Shown: positions 42,361 through 57,486 of the stretch, piece after piece
Numbering within the stretch: position 1 is the first letter of the stretch
How the letters are laid out: each line of letters opens with the position of its first letter
Assembly (NCBI RefSeq): GCF_000003815.2
Contig: NC_049981.1
Coordinates: 14,236,217-14,300,216 of the forward strand
Length of the DNA stretch: 64,000 bases
From: Branchiostoma floridae
Taxonomy: Eukaryota > Chordata > Leptocardii > Amphioxiformes > Branchiostomatidae
Direction of reading: 5' to 3'
Notes under the pieces: model-generated
Told to the model about the DNA's origin: nothing
Databases searched by the model: none
What the model saw: the letters and a program-made list of their open reading frames with translations, nothing else
Position numbers and translations under genes: made by a program

Positions 42361-45300
42361 AATAAAGTCAGTTCGATGTGTCCACTGTGGTCTTGTATCC
42401 ATGTTGTCAGTCACTCAACCATTGGCAGTCTTGCTTCCAATCATTCAACTTCTCGGAAGCAGTTGCAAAAATCAAGGACATCTTCTTTCCTGTAAATGCA
42501 GAAGAAGATCAGATAAATTTTATCAGCGGTTATCTCATGATAATTTTATGACCCAGCGTCTTCCATTGGGAATTGGTTATCAGCTATATTGTTTAAAGGT
42601 AAAGATGAAGGAGACAAACTTTGACAGTTTACTTCTTCATCAGCATATATTCGCTGTACTGACATGAAACGGTATTGCCAAGTGTATACTTTTATTCGAA
42701 AATTATGACATGAAAGGTTATTCAACAAGAGCAATTACACAAAAGACTGGCCTATCGTATATTAAGAAACAAAAGGATTGGGATAATGATACACTTACAA
42801 ATGGTTTTGTTTCCTTTCAAAGATGATGATGATTGAATCGGATTGATGTTAATATAAACAAATAAATGTCTAAATACAAACAGCGAGCTCACAGCTGTAA
42901 ACAGAAATTATAGCTTATTACATTTTGCAGATGGCTTATTTCCTTCCGATTAAGTGCCATTCCACCTTTGTCGCACGATAAGTTGACGACATCAAATCAA
43001 GTGGATTAGCAGTCGTGGATATGTTGTATATAACGTTACGTAAAGAATTCGGTTGTCTTGTGACGGAAACGGTCGTTGTAGATTCTTGTCAACTGTCGTT
43101 TCCGCCATAGCTGCTGAAAATCGTACGACAAAAGAAAAGATCGTTCGATGGATTTGTTCGCACCTCAACTGCATGTTAAGTAACTGTTTGAGATGAGGAA
43201 AAAGAACTACATGATAATAAAAGTTATTAAAGCAGCATGTAAACTGACAACATTACATATATATTAGACGTACCCCAGTCTGGTAATTGATGTCTCATTT
43301 CTTACTTTTGAAATGTTATGATTGATGGTATTCGTATAGGGCATAACTTGGCGAATAGCTTGAAGTTAATAGGACGAATATGATACACGTAATTGTGTTG
43401 TTAGATAGACCTTAGCGGAACAATATTAACAGCATCCTCAAGTCATACTGAAAGATTCATTTTTCTAATAGCATACCCGGATACTGTATACTGCATGTAT
43501 ACACAACACAATATATTACATCCACAGATGTATCTTTTCATACACCATTTATAATATTGATTGGAATGGTTACGATGTTTTTGCACAATGTGTAAACAAA
43601 GTTTTATGTGAAACGTGGAAACCGAATATAAGAAGTGTACATAAGCAGATGTAATGGCGTGGAAATCCTTCTGTGTGATATATCCCCAAAGGATTATGGT
43701 AATTACATTTTGGCGCCAAAATCTCGGGCTCTGCAGACGATAATTCCATACGATTCATTTCTCTCCATTCCGATGACGCGATTGAGGGAAAATTTAGCGA
43801 TATGACATATTAATTCGATCAAGCAACCCAACTAGAGATCCTAACAAGATTTAAAAGATGTACGAAACTTCCATAATGCGGGGAAACTCCCGCAGTTGGC
43901 AGATAATTCAGAGAAATATGGACAGTTACTGCATAATTTACTCGAGGAAAGGCTGGTAAAGCCATAGTACGGGTAGGATTTGTGAGATACGGCGATATCT
44001 CGTAGCCAATTCCGGCCAAGGTCTGATAGGTTGCTCATAATTGATGCATGGAGCTAAGATGTCAAGCGGCTCAAGCCTTTTTAACGCGGGAAAATCGTCA
44101 TACAGACAAAAGTGGACGACGTTTTGTATCCTCTCTGACCCCGTAACGTTTATTGCAGGCATAACTAGTCTTTACGAGTCTTGGCGAAAGGGTCTGAGTC
44201 GTATAGAGTATTTCCGGATGTCGCGCGGACCTCGTTATGCGAAGTTACTGTCGTAAAATGAATTGGATTGGATAGCCAATTCAACTTAGAATGAAGCATT
44301 GACTGGGTTGGATGAGACGACCATAACTTTTGAGGGGAAACATTTTGATGCGTTTTAACGAAATGCTCAATTCAGACACTATGACATGACCCACAACAAA
44401 GTCAACAAAAAATTGTATTGTGAATTGAGTTGACTCAAATTAACATCCTGTTTTTGTTCAAATTTCTTCCTTCTATTATTACCTAAAATGCAAATAAAAA
44501 GTTGTGAAATATAATGAAATGACGAAGGTATTTTATAATGTATCATTTGTAAAAGAAAAAAAAACAGATTATGGTCTGAGCTTAATTTTCGGGTAGCAAT
44601 GAAAAGCATAGCCATGAAGTTGAGGGCTATTTCTATTTGACTCCCTAGTTCTGCTCTCGCATATGCAGTCGAAATACCATCTTTAAAGCCCCGGAACATT
44701 TGAACACGCCCAAATCCATTACTTCAAATTGCTCGTTAACGGTGAGATAGCATTCGGTTCATCGGAGATTTTGCCAGTAGTAAAGATATATGTAGAGGAA
44801 ACCTCCCAGGTATATTTGTAATTTTTCTCTTTACCTACAGAGACAAGCACAGCGAATTGGTTGTAAAAAATTATGGTTATTTTATGATATGATATCAATA
44901 AATGAGTCAATTTTCAACCCGATAAGTCGAAATCAAACCGAAGTCGACGATTTTCGCTCGATTTTCAATCTCCTTTATTTCTTGCATGGGCAAATGTATG
45001 TTATGGGGATGTGCAATAGCCAATGCAGTTTTTAATGCATTTTCAACGTCAAGCACGGAAACGCATGTTCATGATCATTGTCGCACACCATTGAGAATTA
45101 CATTGAATTATCCAACGCTAGATATACTAGTCCTAATAATTGGTTTAACACACAAGACCGCAAGCATGATCTCATATCAAAGCCGAATGACAGAGACGAG
45201 AATGAATTTTAATATCAGGAGTCTGTTTTATGTCAAAATCGTTCATTTTTGGTGGATGACCAACTTTTGAGGCTTAATGATTCATGTCTGTGGCCATTAT

Positions 45301-46051
45301 GTGTGAGAGTGATAAGGGTGGTAATAGCGCTAAATCTCGGCGACACTATTGTCAAGTGCATATCATGACAACTCCCCGGGGACACTCCATTAGACAGGGG
45401 GGGGGGGGAGGGGGTAATCTCTGACTTTTTAGTCGCAGCTGGCTTTTGTGTGGATTTCTCATGGTCATATAATTTTTAGTTTCTTTGTTCCCAGTTTCAT
45501 TGTCATCTTGTGTTTATCAAGATGAATATATATTATAAGGGTTGCAGCGATGTTTGGTTACACCTTTTAATGTTTGGAGAAGGTTGAATAAAATTCTAGA
45601 TTCTATCAAGGAGCTCCTTAATTCTCTTGTATGAAAAGTTCCTAAACGAAGCGAGTTGGCTTCGTATCAATGCTCGTGTGAGTTGTAGAAAGCAATCGCT
45701 TTGTGCTAAAAATGTATTAAAACACCCCTATAAAATAGTGCTCCAGTCTATCCCAAATAAGGGTTTGTTGCCCAAATTTGGAGAGCTAATTACCATGATT
45801 GCGGCTTTTGTTGACCCCCGAGTGAGTTTGTTCGGACGGTTGAGTCATCTACAGTCGACCATGGAAAGAAAACTCTCCAAAACCTGGATTTTCTCCCATT
45901 TTCCTCCAACGTAAAGCAGATCTGAGCTCCCGGGGGTCGTCCCAACACCCGACGACGTGGATGCGTAGCTAGTTTGCCCGGATTTTGGTCGGGGGAAGGC
46001 GAAAGATTGTAGGAAAAGTTGGCAGCAGTACGGGAGTAGGACCCCGCAAGT
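42361..46051. other. Stretch without a recognisable gene, G-run included
   Basis: No exon pair with matching phases was found. A run of G residues lies near 45401-45415. The last 100-150 bp before 46052 become CpG-richer and are probably promoter or 5' UTR of the gene starting there. Confidence 0.45.
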
Positions 46052-46133
46052 ATGGCGAGTCCGCGGCGTGGGGAGGGCGTGCGATGGACTTTCTCAACCG
46101 CGATCTGTGTACTTCTGGCCGTCTCTGCGTTAG
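46052..46133 (+). CDS. First exon of a secreted or membrane protein (signal peptide), partial gene
   Basis: The ATG in ACCCCGCAAGTATGG context opens a frame MASPRRGEGVRWTF followed by STAICVLLAVSALG. It has a basic N-terminus, a hydrophobic core and an Ala-x-Gly cleavage-like end, and stops at a strong donor (TTAG|GTGAGT) in phase 1. This is typical of a signal-peptide exon preceding phase-1 extracellular modules. GC content is well above the flanks. The downstream gene is unresolved: the next plausible plus-strand phase-1 exon is at 61455, over 15 kb away, and the gene may run past the window end. The gene identity is unknown. Confidence 0.55.
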
Positions 46134-49100
46134 GTGAGTCCTTCCCAACCTTTCTAGAAACTCAAACAATCTTCCAAACTGCCAAAAGATTGTGTAGATG
46201 TACAATAAATTAGTCTGTGTACGAATATTCGTCTGCTACCAGGCAGGCCATCGCGACGAAAAGCAGCCGATTTTCTACATGTTGCTGTTCATGAAAATCT
46301 ACACAGTGTAACAGGAGACACCGGGGGGATTTTCTCGTCTAGGATTTGATAATATCGTAGCATCTGAACGGTTTATGCTCAGAAAAAGGGTTCTAAAGAT
46401 TTTATTTCATTGTTGCTTATACTTAACAACACCTAGAGATATAGATTGAGTTTGTTTGTAGTTTTGAGGCGTGAGATTTGGGGCTCTGTTCTTGCTGTGT
46501 TTTTGTTCAAACCAGCGATTATGGTAAGTCAGACCAACTGCTGCGATTTTTCCTTGAATAACTGCCCTCTAACGATTTTTCTGTAGATTCTTCCACCGGG
46601 AACTAGCTTGTAATAGTGTTGTAGATTAGCCAAAACGCCAAAGACGCTATCCGAACCCTTTCCGATCGTTTGCAGTTTTAGAAAAATAGTTAGATATAAC
46701 CAATGGTTTTCCTTGAAACGTTATGATCCCATAATTTTTCCAACCAAAGTCTATCGTTGAGAAAATTCCTCTCTTTTCTGCAATTTCTGTCTACTTATTC
46801 CAAATTCTGGAAAGTACTAGTCATTCTACAAGAATGGGGCTTCAACACAAATCTGATCACTTTGGGCCAAATTAGGAAAAAACTGTAAGCTGAGTTTTAG
46901 AAGGGATTTTTGCTAAAAGCTTCTATAGTATGTTAGTGTTAGGACTTTTTCATGCCTGGCTGGATCTTAGCCAAATCTTTTCCTGGCATTCAGTTAGTAG
47001 AAGGTTTTTTTTTGTATCCAAACAGTTGTAACATGTGATTTGTAGATTTCATATGGTTGGGTAGGTATTGGGTTTAGGAGAAGATATGGCAGATTTCTGA
47101 GTTCGTAGGAAATATGCCATTTTTATTTCAAAAAGGCAAGCCATATTGTTGGATTAATACGATTGTTGATTTTAATAATAATTTTCAAGAGAACATATTA
47201 CAGAGAGACATTGGTAGGGGTGTGAACGGAACTTTGAAGGCTGGACGCTTGTTGACTGTAAAGCGTTGGTATGTATGGCTGTTCTCAAAAACAAATAACC
47301 ATAAAACCATGGAGCAAACACAAATACCTGAAACGTCGAAAACAGCCTTATACGGTATTGCACATCTATATAATGTAGTAAATAAATGTAAGACAAATTT
47401 TATCATTTCGGATAAGCGTTTGTGTTTTTGTGGAAATACCTTTTTGAGTTGCTGTCATACTTCACTGGGGGTCAGCCAAGGCAAACTTTGTAGGGGAACT
47501 GCATTAAAACAAGAGCAAATACTTGGGGTTTTATCGGCAAAAAGTGGACAAACATACGTTGAAAGGCACAAATGGCTTCTACCAACAAACATGGGGACAT
47601 TGAACGATTGACTGAGTCCACTCTGCTGTGACCACTGGGGGAAAATGGTCATCCAGAAAAATCTCGGAAGCCTCCTTGCCACGATTTGAGCATAGCGATT
47701 GTCTGTTTGCAAGAAAGTTTTGTATCACTTTGATAGAAAAATATCTTAGTAGAATAAGTCTGTTGAGATGTCAGATTTGGTTCATGCATCAACAATTTAC
47801 ACTGTGTTGAATGAACTGATATACACTAACACTAACAGGTATGTGAATATCATGTTCATCTGTGTTGGTAGTAAGCATAGTACAGTGCTAAAATTTCTTT
47901 CAACACAAGATCTGTACGCAGATCTTCGAACACTAAGGTGTACACAGTCCATATACATCTTAGTGTTGGAAGAACGTTTAGCATTGTACTAGGTATTTGA
48001 ATGTATTTGGATATTCAAAACCTTTAAACTTTAAAGGGTACATGTAAGTGATGTATTTTCCCTATCTGAAAAGAGCTGTCATACTACTGTTCGTTCTATG
48101 TGGAAGTCGCTGTTGGGTCTGGTTTGTTTAAGGTAATGATTGACATTCCTGTTGGTACTGTGGTTGTAATGTTAAAGAAACACATTCTAAAGATCCCAAT
48201 CTTTGCATTTTTTGAATATTTTTAGCCTTTCTTTCTTTTGCAGACTAAACTGCTTTGCTCCAAGCAGACTAAACTGCCTTTGATTTTTGATTATGAAGAA
48301 TGCAATTCTGTTCTTGTTGTCATTATTTGTGTTTGTTTGTTTTTAAAGGTTTATATGTGACAGTTGTAGCAAAACAGGAAAAGATCACAAAATGCTTCAA
48401 ACTGAATCAAAGGCCAGGGCTTTCCTACTGGTATACAGGAAGTTTTTAGAGAGTTCCTAATAAATACACCCTGAGCTCAATTGTACTACACAAGTGAGCA
48501 GTTAAGGATAGTAAACTTGTGTAATGAGTTAATGAAAACTTGCTGTAGTTAAAGTAGCAAGGTGTTTGTTATATTTGAATTCTGAATGTAACACTTTTGA
48601 ATCTTGATTGAATTAATACTAGGTTAACCAATCACATCACATCCTGTTGTTAAAGTTTATGGTACTGTTTACAATGGGGTTTTTAATTGGACCTCTTTGT
48701 GAAGTAGTTCTTTCTGCAGGTGTGCTAAAACTGAGTATGGCCCCACTATGGGAATAACGTTTTGTGTAGCCTTTGCTGTAAGATGTAAGTGAAGGAAGGT
48801 GTTATGAATATAGTCTTTTTACAGTGCTTCGATTCATCTTCAGGCTGGTTTCTGACTTGGAACTGGATCTTATTTGTGTCTTTTCTTTCATTGTTGTAGT
48901 CAGCATAGAAGATTCCCTTCCTGATTCACAGATTCTCTGCTTAGCAAATAGGCCTGTTTTGAAATGTCACTCTCCACACTTCTTCTGATAAAGTGTTCTG
49001 ATAAGCCCTAGGTTCATCTGCATTGCTAACATGTCCTAAACCTCGCTGACATATAAATCTACAGTTTCTATGGTTATGGTCACCTCTGCATTTATGTAGA

Positions 49101-52100
49101 CTGACATTTTTGCTCGGAATTTACGCTTTTGATGCTGTAGACAAAGGAAAACAGATGTGGCACTCAGGAAAACAGGAGTTGAAGCTTGCTACAGCTGCAT
49201 GCTCTAGTTTTACTACTACAGATAAATTATGTCAAGACTGCAGCATTCCGCATAAATGATACTTCATAAACAAGGTATGGATTTAGGTGCTTTCTACAAA
49301 AGGCACTGTTGTACCTTTTTAGATATTGATCTGTCTTTTAGGAAAGAGATTGGAGAACACTTTTTTTGGCACGTTGTCAGAGGAAATGAGTACACTATAG
49401 GGGTACAAGCCGCTTTGGCCATAAACAGCCAGGAGTGTGTGAAAATGAAACCTGGGGTTTATTAAATGTGTCAGGAGTAATAGAGAAGTCTATTGATTTG
49501 AATAAAACAGGTGCAGCCCCCTCCCCCTTTTGGAAAAAATAAACAGATTGACTGGACACAAGCTAGTGCTTGAAACATGCTTGTGATTGGATTTAGTATA
49601 GGTATAGCCAAAGTCTCTTGAAGAACAGAATTCCTGTGTTTCATAGATTTGAATTACCTGCCAGAGGAAGTAGAAATAGACAAATGCTTCCCTGAGTTTG
49701 CCTGGTCATAATGCGCAACTAGGCAAAGTTCAAAACAAAAGGATTTTAATTTGCTAACTGTGCAGTTGTTTGTAGTACCACAGGTAACATTGTAGTTTGT
49801 AGTACCATTGTACTCAATCCAATTCCCCAGTCCATGAATGGTAAACGGAAGACATTGATTTTGTTTAGACATAAAGGTCAATTTCGGCCATAGTACTGAC
49901 TTTCTGACAGAAATAATCTCTGTCTCCCTTTCTCATCAAGCATACACAGCAGCAAGGACATATGAGCCAATAGGGTTCCTGATAAATTCTTGATTGATTG
50001 TACATCCTCCGCATAAGTAAGTTGCAGTAGCGAATACGCAAAGAAAGAGGCATCGATTTTGGTGTGAAATTATACCATAAGGGACTTAGTAAGATACGAG
50101 AATGACGGCATCGTTGCTTAATTAAAGAGGAGGCATTAAGGAGTTAAAGATGTTATCAATGTCGAGTTTCCGCTTGCTAATGTGGCGAAGTGCATAATAG
50201 ATGGGCGGCAGTCTTGCCTTGCGCTATCGTATGAAGGAGTCCGTTAGATGTTGCGGTTTTGTTGCCTTGTCATGCCGAGTTCTTGATAGCCGTGATAAAC
50301 AATAATGAGAATGAAGGGTGGACTAATACAACATTGATGGTTCAAATGAAATAAAATCCAGTAAGTATATCTGTTAACTTAGTGTAGAGATGTAAGTCTA
50401 TAGTGAATATTATGATGTTGATAAGCAGAAGTTCCGATGATCAGACAGTGGAAATTGCTGTGTTTTAGTAGAAGACAGTATTAGGGTCATTTCACAATCG
50501 GTGATTTGTGTAAGGAATTCTAGAAACCAGAAGTATGATATTGAAAGATTGTAAAATCATTGTGTTTGTTAGCTTTTGTCCAAAAGTATGCGTTCCAAAC
50601 CACTATCCCATTAAGAGCTATGTACATGTATGCTGATCCGATAGCAATAAAATAGATGTACCTGACTGAAAATGTGCTGATAGAAAGATAGTGCGTCCAC
50701 GGAGGTGCCAGTATCATGAATACAACATGACTTCGTATTGATTTTACAGTTGGCCGCATGTTACACCTCTTTGTTATGACAACAAGAAGTTACTGAAACA
50801 GGTTTTATTTTTTGATTTGTGCCCTTGGGGATGTCGTTGGTACATACAGAACATCTTAAATCCTCAAATGTGTCTAGTACGATTTAGGATAACTCTGTCT
50901 TTTTTTATTCCTTTGTTTTTACCTGTCTTTGTGTCTTACCTATACTGTTCCTTTGTCTGATACTGTGATAGTGATATTATGATATTAATAATGGACTGTA
51001 TTGGAAAACCAAATGATTTGGGGGATGGAGATGAAATAGACATGCATATTCATTATTACTAGTTGGCAGGTAAACTTCTGCACACACATTCACGGTCAAG
51101 TTATTTTTTGTACACGTAGGTCTATGTCTCAAATAATACCAGTTTTGATGCATGCAATTCCAGTAAATATGTGTAACATTATATATGTATATCTCATTGT
51201 ACATACAAATGCTTTTGTAAACTTTGAACAGGGACAGATAAATCATACTAAATGTGGAAATTTATAAAGGGGTTAGACACATTCCTACAGTACCAGAGTT
51301 TCTATGAATGAATAACCACCCTGCTATGCCCCAGATTGTATATAGTATGTTTCTATAGTGATCCTTAAATGGTTATGTTTCCAGGCTATGCTTTAATTGA
51401 AAATGCTAAATCCTTAACTTCATTGCAAAGGGATTAGGTGTATATGCCTCTATGTTATATCTGGCAGGGTGCCAGCTGCATTGAATAACTGTGTAGATAA
51501 ACTATGCTTCTGGCTATGTTCTAACATTGAAGTTGTCAGAACCTCTAATTTGTGATGACTTTATCTTGTATTAGAGTTATGCAAAATCTAAATTTGGTGA
51601 AATATATTGTGTAATTCCTTGAAGAAGTTTTATTTCAGACATCATTTAGTGCTGTCAAAATTTCATGCTTTTTGGGGGGACATATTTTTTTATTGGCTTG
51701 TATTTTTAACTTGAGATATTGTTGCTACAATTACCTGTCCATTCATTGGCCACTTAGAAAGACCAAACAAATGGCCTGCCTCAATCTTTCTGTTTTCTTT
51801 AAGATCAAAATGGGTTGCTGAAGCAAATCTAAATCGTATCTTGGGGGCAGAATTTATGAGAAATCAATAATCAGTTTGTTAAATTTGGGCAGGCATCGAT
51901 TTTTGGTGTAGCCTGGATGGTGATGTGTTATTTTAGCCAGTGGTGAGTTGTGGATACCAACGGAGAATTATTTTATCACTACTATAATACTATTAGTGAT
52001 TATTACACTTGATTCTAATATAAATTCTAAGGGAAAAGGGTATTACAGCAAGGTGAAGTAGAAAAATAATGTGGAAGTCGCTGACAATGTCAAAACAAAA

Positions 52101-55100
52101 TTGTTGGTGCTTTCGTCTACAATGTTTTGTTGACAGTATAAATGTGTTGCTGATTGTACCATCCCCAATATCCACGAAGCATGAAATTAATGTGACCAAT
52201 TTTGGCATTTGCTCAATGTTTTAGATCTACGATGTTAGACTCTAGCACTATAATTGTCAAAGCTTTTCGAAGGCTATCATCATAATAAAGGTTAGCTTAT
52301 TTTGGCAGGTACTGTAGCTTAAGAATAGAAACACCGTATGCTGATCATGTATTATGATTTTTGCTATGAAATTTTGTTTACATGCTTGCAATGGAAAAGA
52401 AAGACACTTTTTAAGATTGGAAATTGAACATTGTTGAACACATCATGCGAAGTACAAAACATTATCTGGTACCTTAAAAAAGCTTTGTACTAAGTTGATT
52501 AGTAAAAAAGCAATAACTCAAGTGCCTTTGGGAGACATCCAAAATATGTTGAATATTTCCTTTTATCTTTATTGAATTTTTGACCTGGCAGTCCTGTATC
52601 TGGGCAGATATGGAATTATTCAATTGAAAACCAATATGTAAACACATAACAGTTGAACTAAAATGTAAAAACCACATAACCAAGGAATGGGATGCAAATA
52701 GTTACACATACAAGGTTATTCTTTCCAAATTAAACCCCTCAAATTACATCCGAACTGTTTGATGTTTATCCCATGGATTTTGTTGTCATGGTAACGCAAA
52801 GGCATTAAAAGCAAGCATTTCTTTCTTTGTATCTGTGCTCTTTGATGCTGAGATTTGTGCCAATATCAGTTCCAAGGTTGCCTGGGCTATTAGATTATAG
52901 AGAAACATTTGGGAATTTACTGGTGAACTGAATATTGAATAATAGATATGGTATGTGCTAATGTATATACTGGTTCCTCTTAGGAAGGGATTCCCTTGAT
53001 TTGTTTTTATGGCCATACAGAATTGCTGATAAGTTTTAGTGTTGAGATGTAGCTAAAAATAATGTAGTTTTCAAAATATTTTCGACATATTCAAGGTTTT
53101 TTTGATACCAGGATATTTCTGTAGAATAATAGTACATATTGGATTTTGAAACCTTACACACAATTGAATTATGTCCATTCTTATCAACATTATGATTTTT
53201 CAAGAAGTCTGAATTTGAACTAATCTTTCTGAGACCATTCCCTTGTTGGTCCTTTGCATATTGTTACCTGGTAGAAATTGTACCATAGGGACCCTCTACA
53301 GCATTGAGCACTCCCAGGAATGATACTATATTAGATAGAAAGACCAGTGGTATTGTTCTCTATGGAAATATTAGTATCTATAGCTAGAGATATAAATGAA
53401 TTTTGGGAAAATATGGATTTGTAGTCAGCAAAAGATGACCCTTGACCTACTGAATATATACAGTGACCTAGATATTCCTGTGTAAGAAATCGTCCCAAAA
53501 TGAGAAGAAAGAAGAACACAAGAGAAGAAAGAAGAACACAAGAGAGCAAGGTAGTTATCATGTATGAAATGCGTCCTCTATGCCTTGGTGTGTTAAGTGT
53601 ATGAAAATTTTGTTTATATTGTCAGACAGCTCCAATTTCATCTTAAACCTGACTTTTTTTAATACTTGAGGCTATTTTTTTAATGTTAATTTTATTGAAA
53701 GTAATTGATCCATTAAAGAATGTCATGTAAGGAGGGAATGGTTATAACAATCAAGAAAGACTGCAATCAATTCAGTTAGAATGGAAGCTATAAATAATTC
53801 ATGTCACATACATTCCTTATTTAAAAAAGAACCTTTCTCCGAACTAAAAGCAACATCTGTTGTCTCAGTTTATGACCCTGCTCTAATGGCTTTACCAATG
53901 AAATCCCAGTTTACACCATGACATTTTCTGCTGTAAACTACCTGCTTGTTGTACATGTATCATACCAGAATATATACCCCTGTGGCTCATTTTCCTTATC
54001 TGTATTCAGGATGAAATTTCCAACAGCGCATAATACCATCTCCATTATGGCTAATTTACAACTCTCAAGTAACATACTTTGTCAAACAAAATGTCAAAAT
54101 TGAAGTTAATCCTTTGTGGTTGTGTAAAGCAGAATGCCAACACACTCTCGACAGTTTCAGCTTCCTTAGCGACATATTTTCCTTCAGTGATTGCTTCTTA
54201 AGACTCTTAAAATCCTTCCTTGAGCTGTGACATTCGCATGCGTTAATGTAACGTTGCGGACACACACCATTTGCTTGTTCTCTGGGAGTCGTTCTATTAC
54301 ATGGGCTAGCCGTCAGGGAGTTCATTGGAGGGGATGCCAAGTGTTGAATACATAAAACTCTAATGGAAATGGGAGGCTGTCGCAATCCGAGATAAGGTGG
54401 ACGTTTTTTCAGGGATTTGTATGCAGACAGGTTTAATGTAGTCCCTACAGGCATCATTGTCTTGTACACCTGGTGTACGGAAAAGGGAAAAACAATGTAG
54501 AAATAGGGGTGTTGCACAGGTATTCTTAGTTTGAGTAGAAGGAGTTTTCTCCAATATGTTTTTTTTGTTCTTACTTTGTCAGGCTGATTAATTTAGATCA
54601 TGATTTTGCAGTCTGAATTTACATACACCTTCATCAGTTCATGACATCATGATCATGTCAGGTCTACACCTTTTCAGTTGTTGTTAAATGGTACATTCTA
54701 CCGAAGTTCATGCAAATATACATGACAGACCTAGTAAACAAGCCCTCTTCCAGTTCCCGTATTCAGATTAAAAGTCTATCCTTCTCATTGATTTTAGTAG
54801 TATTGTAATAGCTTGTACATGTTTCTTTTAGTATGGCCCCTGTAATGTTGTAACTCTTGAAGATGGTAGATTATACTAGATAAGGAAAAACAGGTGCAGG
54901 GCAGGGGCCAACTTCCTGACCATTCCTAAGAATTTCAAATGACCTGGGATTGAAAACACAGGAAAGCCTGTTGACTTTCTTCAGCTGTACGATATATTTC
55001 ATCGTTTAGCTAACTTTAAAAATAGTATGAAAAGAATTGTTTTCACACATCATTTTTGTTTGCCTTTTCATTTTTTTAAACTAATCAAGTTTGATCGCTT

Positions 55101-57354
55101 TAGTAAACTTTTACTCACCTGTCCTATTGAAAAAGGACTTTAACTTGTATTTGATTGTATTGTCTAGCGAAAGGATATCGTTTTTGGGTGTGTACTTCCC
55201 ATATAGATGTATACTACTCACGTACTACTACTTTGACAAGAAAGAACATGTTGGCGGTCCTCTGGAATGTGTCCTTCCATATTAGATCTAGCCTGGGGGT
55301 AGATGAAAAATCTTTCAACCAATCTGTAATCTGGGTTAAGGACAGGAACAGCTGTGTTTTCTTTTATTACAAAATCACATGCAAACATTGGACCATTTCC
55401 AGAAGCCTTCTCAGAGTTTCCCCAGTTGTTACTGTGAGGTTGGAAATGTGTGTGGGGTAGAGTTCTGTAAATTCTTTTATTTTCCTGGGGACTTGTTCTG
55501 TAGTATGAGGGGAAGGGAGGATTTTATGTGTTTGAAGTTGTTGCTCTCGAAACAATTCCCTGATACAGTAATGATACCCTGGAAATGCATATTCCATGTG
55601 TCATGAAAACCTGTGAAAATAAAATCACTGTGGACATTGCAAGAGTTACTGTAACTAGTAAGGTACAGTATGTGAGAATGTTAAGTGGGACATGCGCTTC
55701 TTGTCAACCCTGCGAACAGTCACGTCTGGTTATAATCAAGCTGAACATATGGGAATACAGTAGAAGTCGGCTATTGGCATCATCGATTTGTCAGCGAATT
55801 TTACCCGTTTACCCGACTTAGTCCAATAACCCTAGGAGAGTCCAAACGATCGGCGGGGGAGGGGGGTGCTGGTTACGGACTCAGGGTTGAAATAACCATA
55901 CACACACATGTCAAAACTGGTATTATATACTAAATTTTATTCATGAACATGCATGTTTCATATGCAGAAGTAACATTGTAGTTAATATTTATCCAAGTTT
56001 CTTTTTTTTCCTTTACAGGCACGTGTCCGTCATACGTAACGTTAGTCCGTAACGAGAAGAAATAAATATAAAACAAAATACAACATCCGCTGCGTCTCGA
56101 TTCAATCACATTTCAGTGCAGAATGATATCACACACACGTTTATACATATCCGACACATCATCAACATTTTAATGTAACGTTAACATCATGTGGTAACGT
56201 TGAACTGTAAAAAAAAATTATGCTCCGATCCACAGAAATTGTAGTTTTAGCGTGACTCTCAGCTTTAGATACCGCTGTACAGACTACATTTATCGACGTG
56301 TGCTCGCTCAGTCCGATCATCGTAAGGTTAAACATAACATATTTACCGATAAGCATTAGTTTGATTACAACTTTTAAGCGGAAGGTACGGAAACTTTGCT
56401 GAAAATTGACGATTTTGTGAGCAATGTACACATGTAGTGTAGCGCTAAACAAACAAGCATGCCGATGCCGTGGTGAATGACGCCAAAACTGTCGCTCGTC
56501 TTCCAGCCATATTTACAAACTCGGAACAAACTGGGCTAAATGCCCGAACTTATCTAACTTACAAACATTTCAGCTTCAAAATGGCTGGTTTTGGGTAGAC
56601 GATGTTCACAAAATCAGTGGGAATTTTAGCTCGAAAATTCACAAACATCAGCGCGTATTAGACAAAAGAAAAATGGCGCCGATGCTATCCCGTCACCCTT
56701 TGCGCTTTTGTATTGCGTAACTCTCGGGTGCCGCCGGCGCGGCGTACCAGCGTTATTTGTCCATTTCAGCGGCAATTTTGACGGTTTTGCCGATCGAATG
56801 CATTTGTAAAGGCCGCTGATAGTTCATTTTCGACTTTTTTTCTTGTTTTCTATCACATATTTACGGGCCAGTATGCGATTGACCTGACAATATTTTACCC
56901 GAATGTCCGATTTATGCCATAATAGATGATGCGATTATACCATTGTATTTACAATGGAGTGAATGGCAAATGGTTTGGGTTTTCAGAATTCTATGCAAAT
57001 CCCAGACTTATGCCAATAGCAGTGATGCAATTAGTTGGTGTCCACTGTAGATAACATTCACACATGTCCTTCTGGATCAGAAGACTTCACAAGTAAAGTA
57101 GGGGTGACGCCTTGGAATTCGGAATATTTCTCAAGATCAGCTTCACAGTCTTACTACTTAACATTGTGAAGTAATAAGGTTTATCAAAGTGTTGTTAGGA
57201 CTGCCTTGTGGTGTTGTTCTGTTACTGTGTATGTAAAGTCATGCATATTTTTAATGCTCTGAAAGTTGTTTACATACTTTTTGAAAGTGAAGAAGGGAAT
57301 AGTTGCAAGTGAATCATAAAGCAAAGTTTTGAAATAGTTCGGGTATACTTTTAC
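46134..57354. other. Intron-like AT-rich stretch
   Basis: Probably intron 1 of the gene starting at 46052. The longest open frames (165 aa at 47114, plus; 150 aa near 54100, minus) have no motif, no splice context and simple-sequence-like composition. A possible acceptor with a strong pyrimidine tract at about 56019 opens a short phase-1 frame (GTCPSYVTLVRNEKK, then stop); this is weak. The region around 56680-56800 is CpG-rich without a readable exon. Confidence 0.45.
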
Positions 57355-57486
57355 CTCAGGCGGTCAGGTATTGTAAGCATGGTGTAACGTAAGTAACACG
57401 AAACACGGTGTGAGTTCTCGCGATCCGCCACATTAGTCCACGTACACGCCCCGTACTGTTGAATACGTGACGACTGTTTCCAGCCG
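57355..57486 (-). other. Coding-like block, possible minus-strand exon
   Basis: Minus-strand acceptor-like CCACCACCCAG and donor CTGAG|GTAAAA enclose 132 bp (symmetric phase 2) reading GWKQSSRIQQYGACTWTNV then ADRENSHRVSCYLRYTMLTIPDRL. It is CpG-rich compared with its surroundings and contains two Cys and one Trp as in extracellular modules. All plus-strand frames here contain stops. The family is not recognised. Confidence 0.3.

Noticed and set aside
42206-42667. 153-aa plus-strand open frame
   Set aside because: The first third is SINE sequence shared with other copies in the window, and the remainder has no protein-like features or splice context.
43938-44162. 74-aa minus-strand frame MPAINVTGSERIQNVV...
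   Set aside because: Superficially protein-like, but single, without splice signals or family match; reported nowhere as a gene.
47114-47611. 165-aa plus-strand open frame in the 46-57 kb stretch
   Set aside because: The composition looks like random AT-rich DNA; no motif, no splice context, no repeat-derived domain. Kept as probable intron.
54065-54517. 150-aa minus-strand open frame
   Set aside because: Low-information sequence with no recognisable domain and no neighbouring exon.
56019-56063. Possible terminal exon GTCPSYVTLVRNEKK of the gene starting at 46052
   Set aside because: It has a good pyrimidine tract and fits in phase, but the 15-residue product after a signal peptide is implausible; treated as chance.
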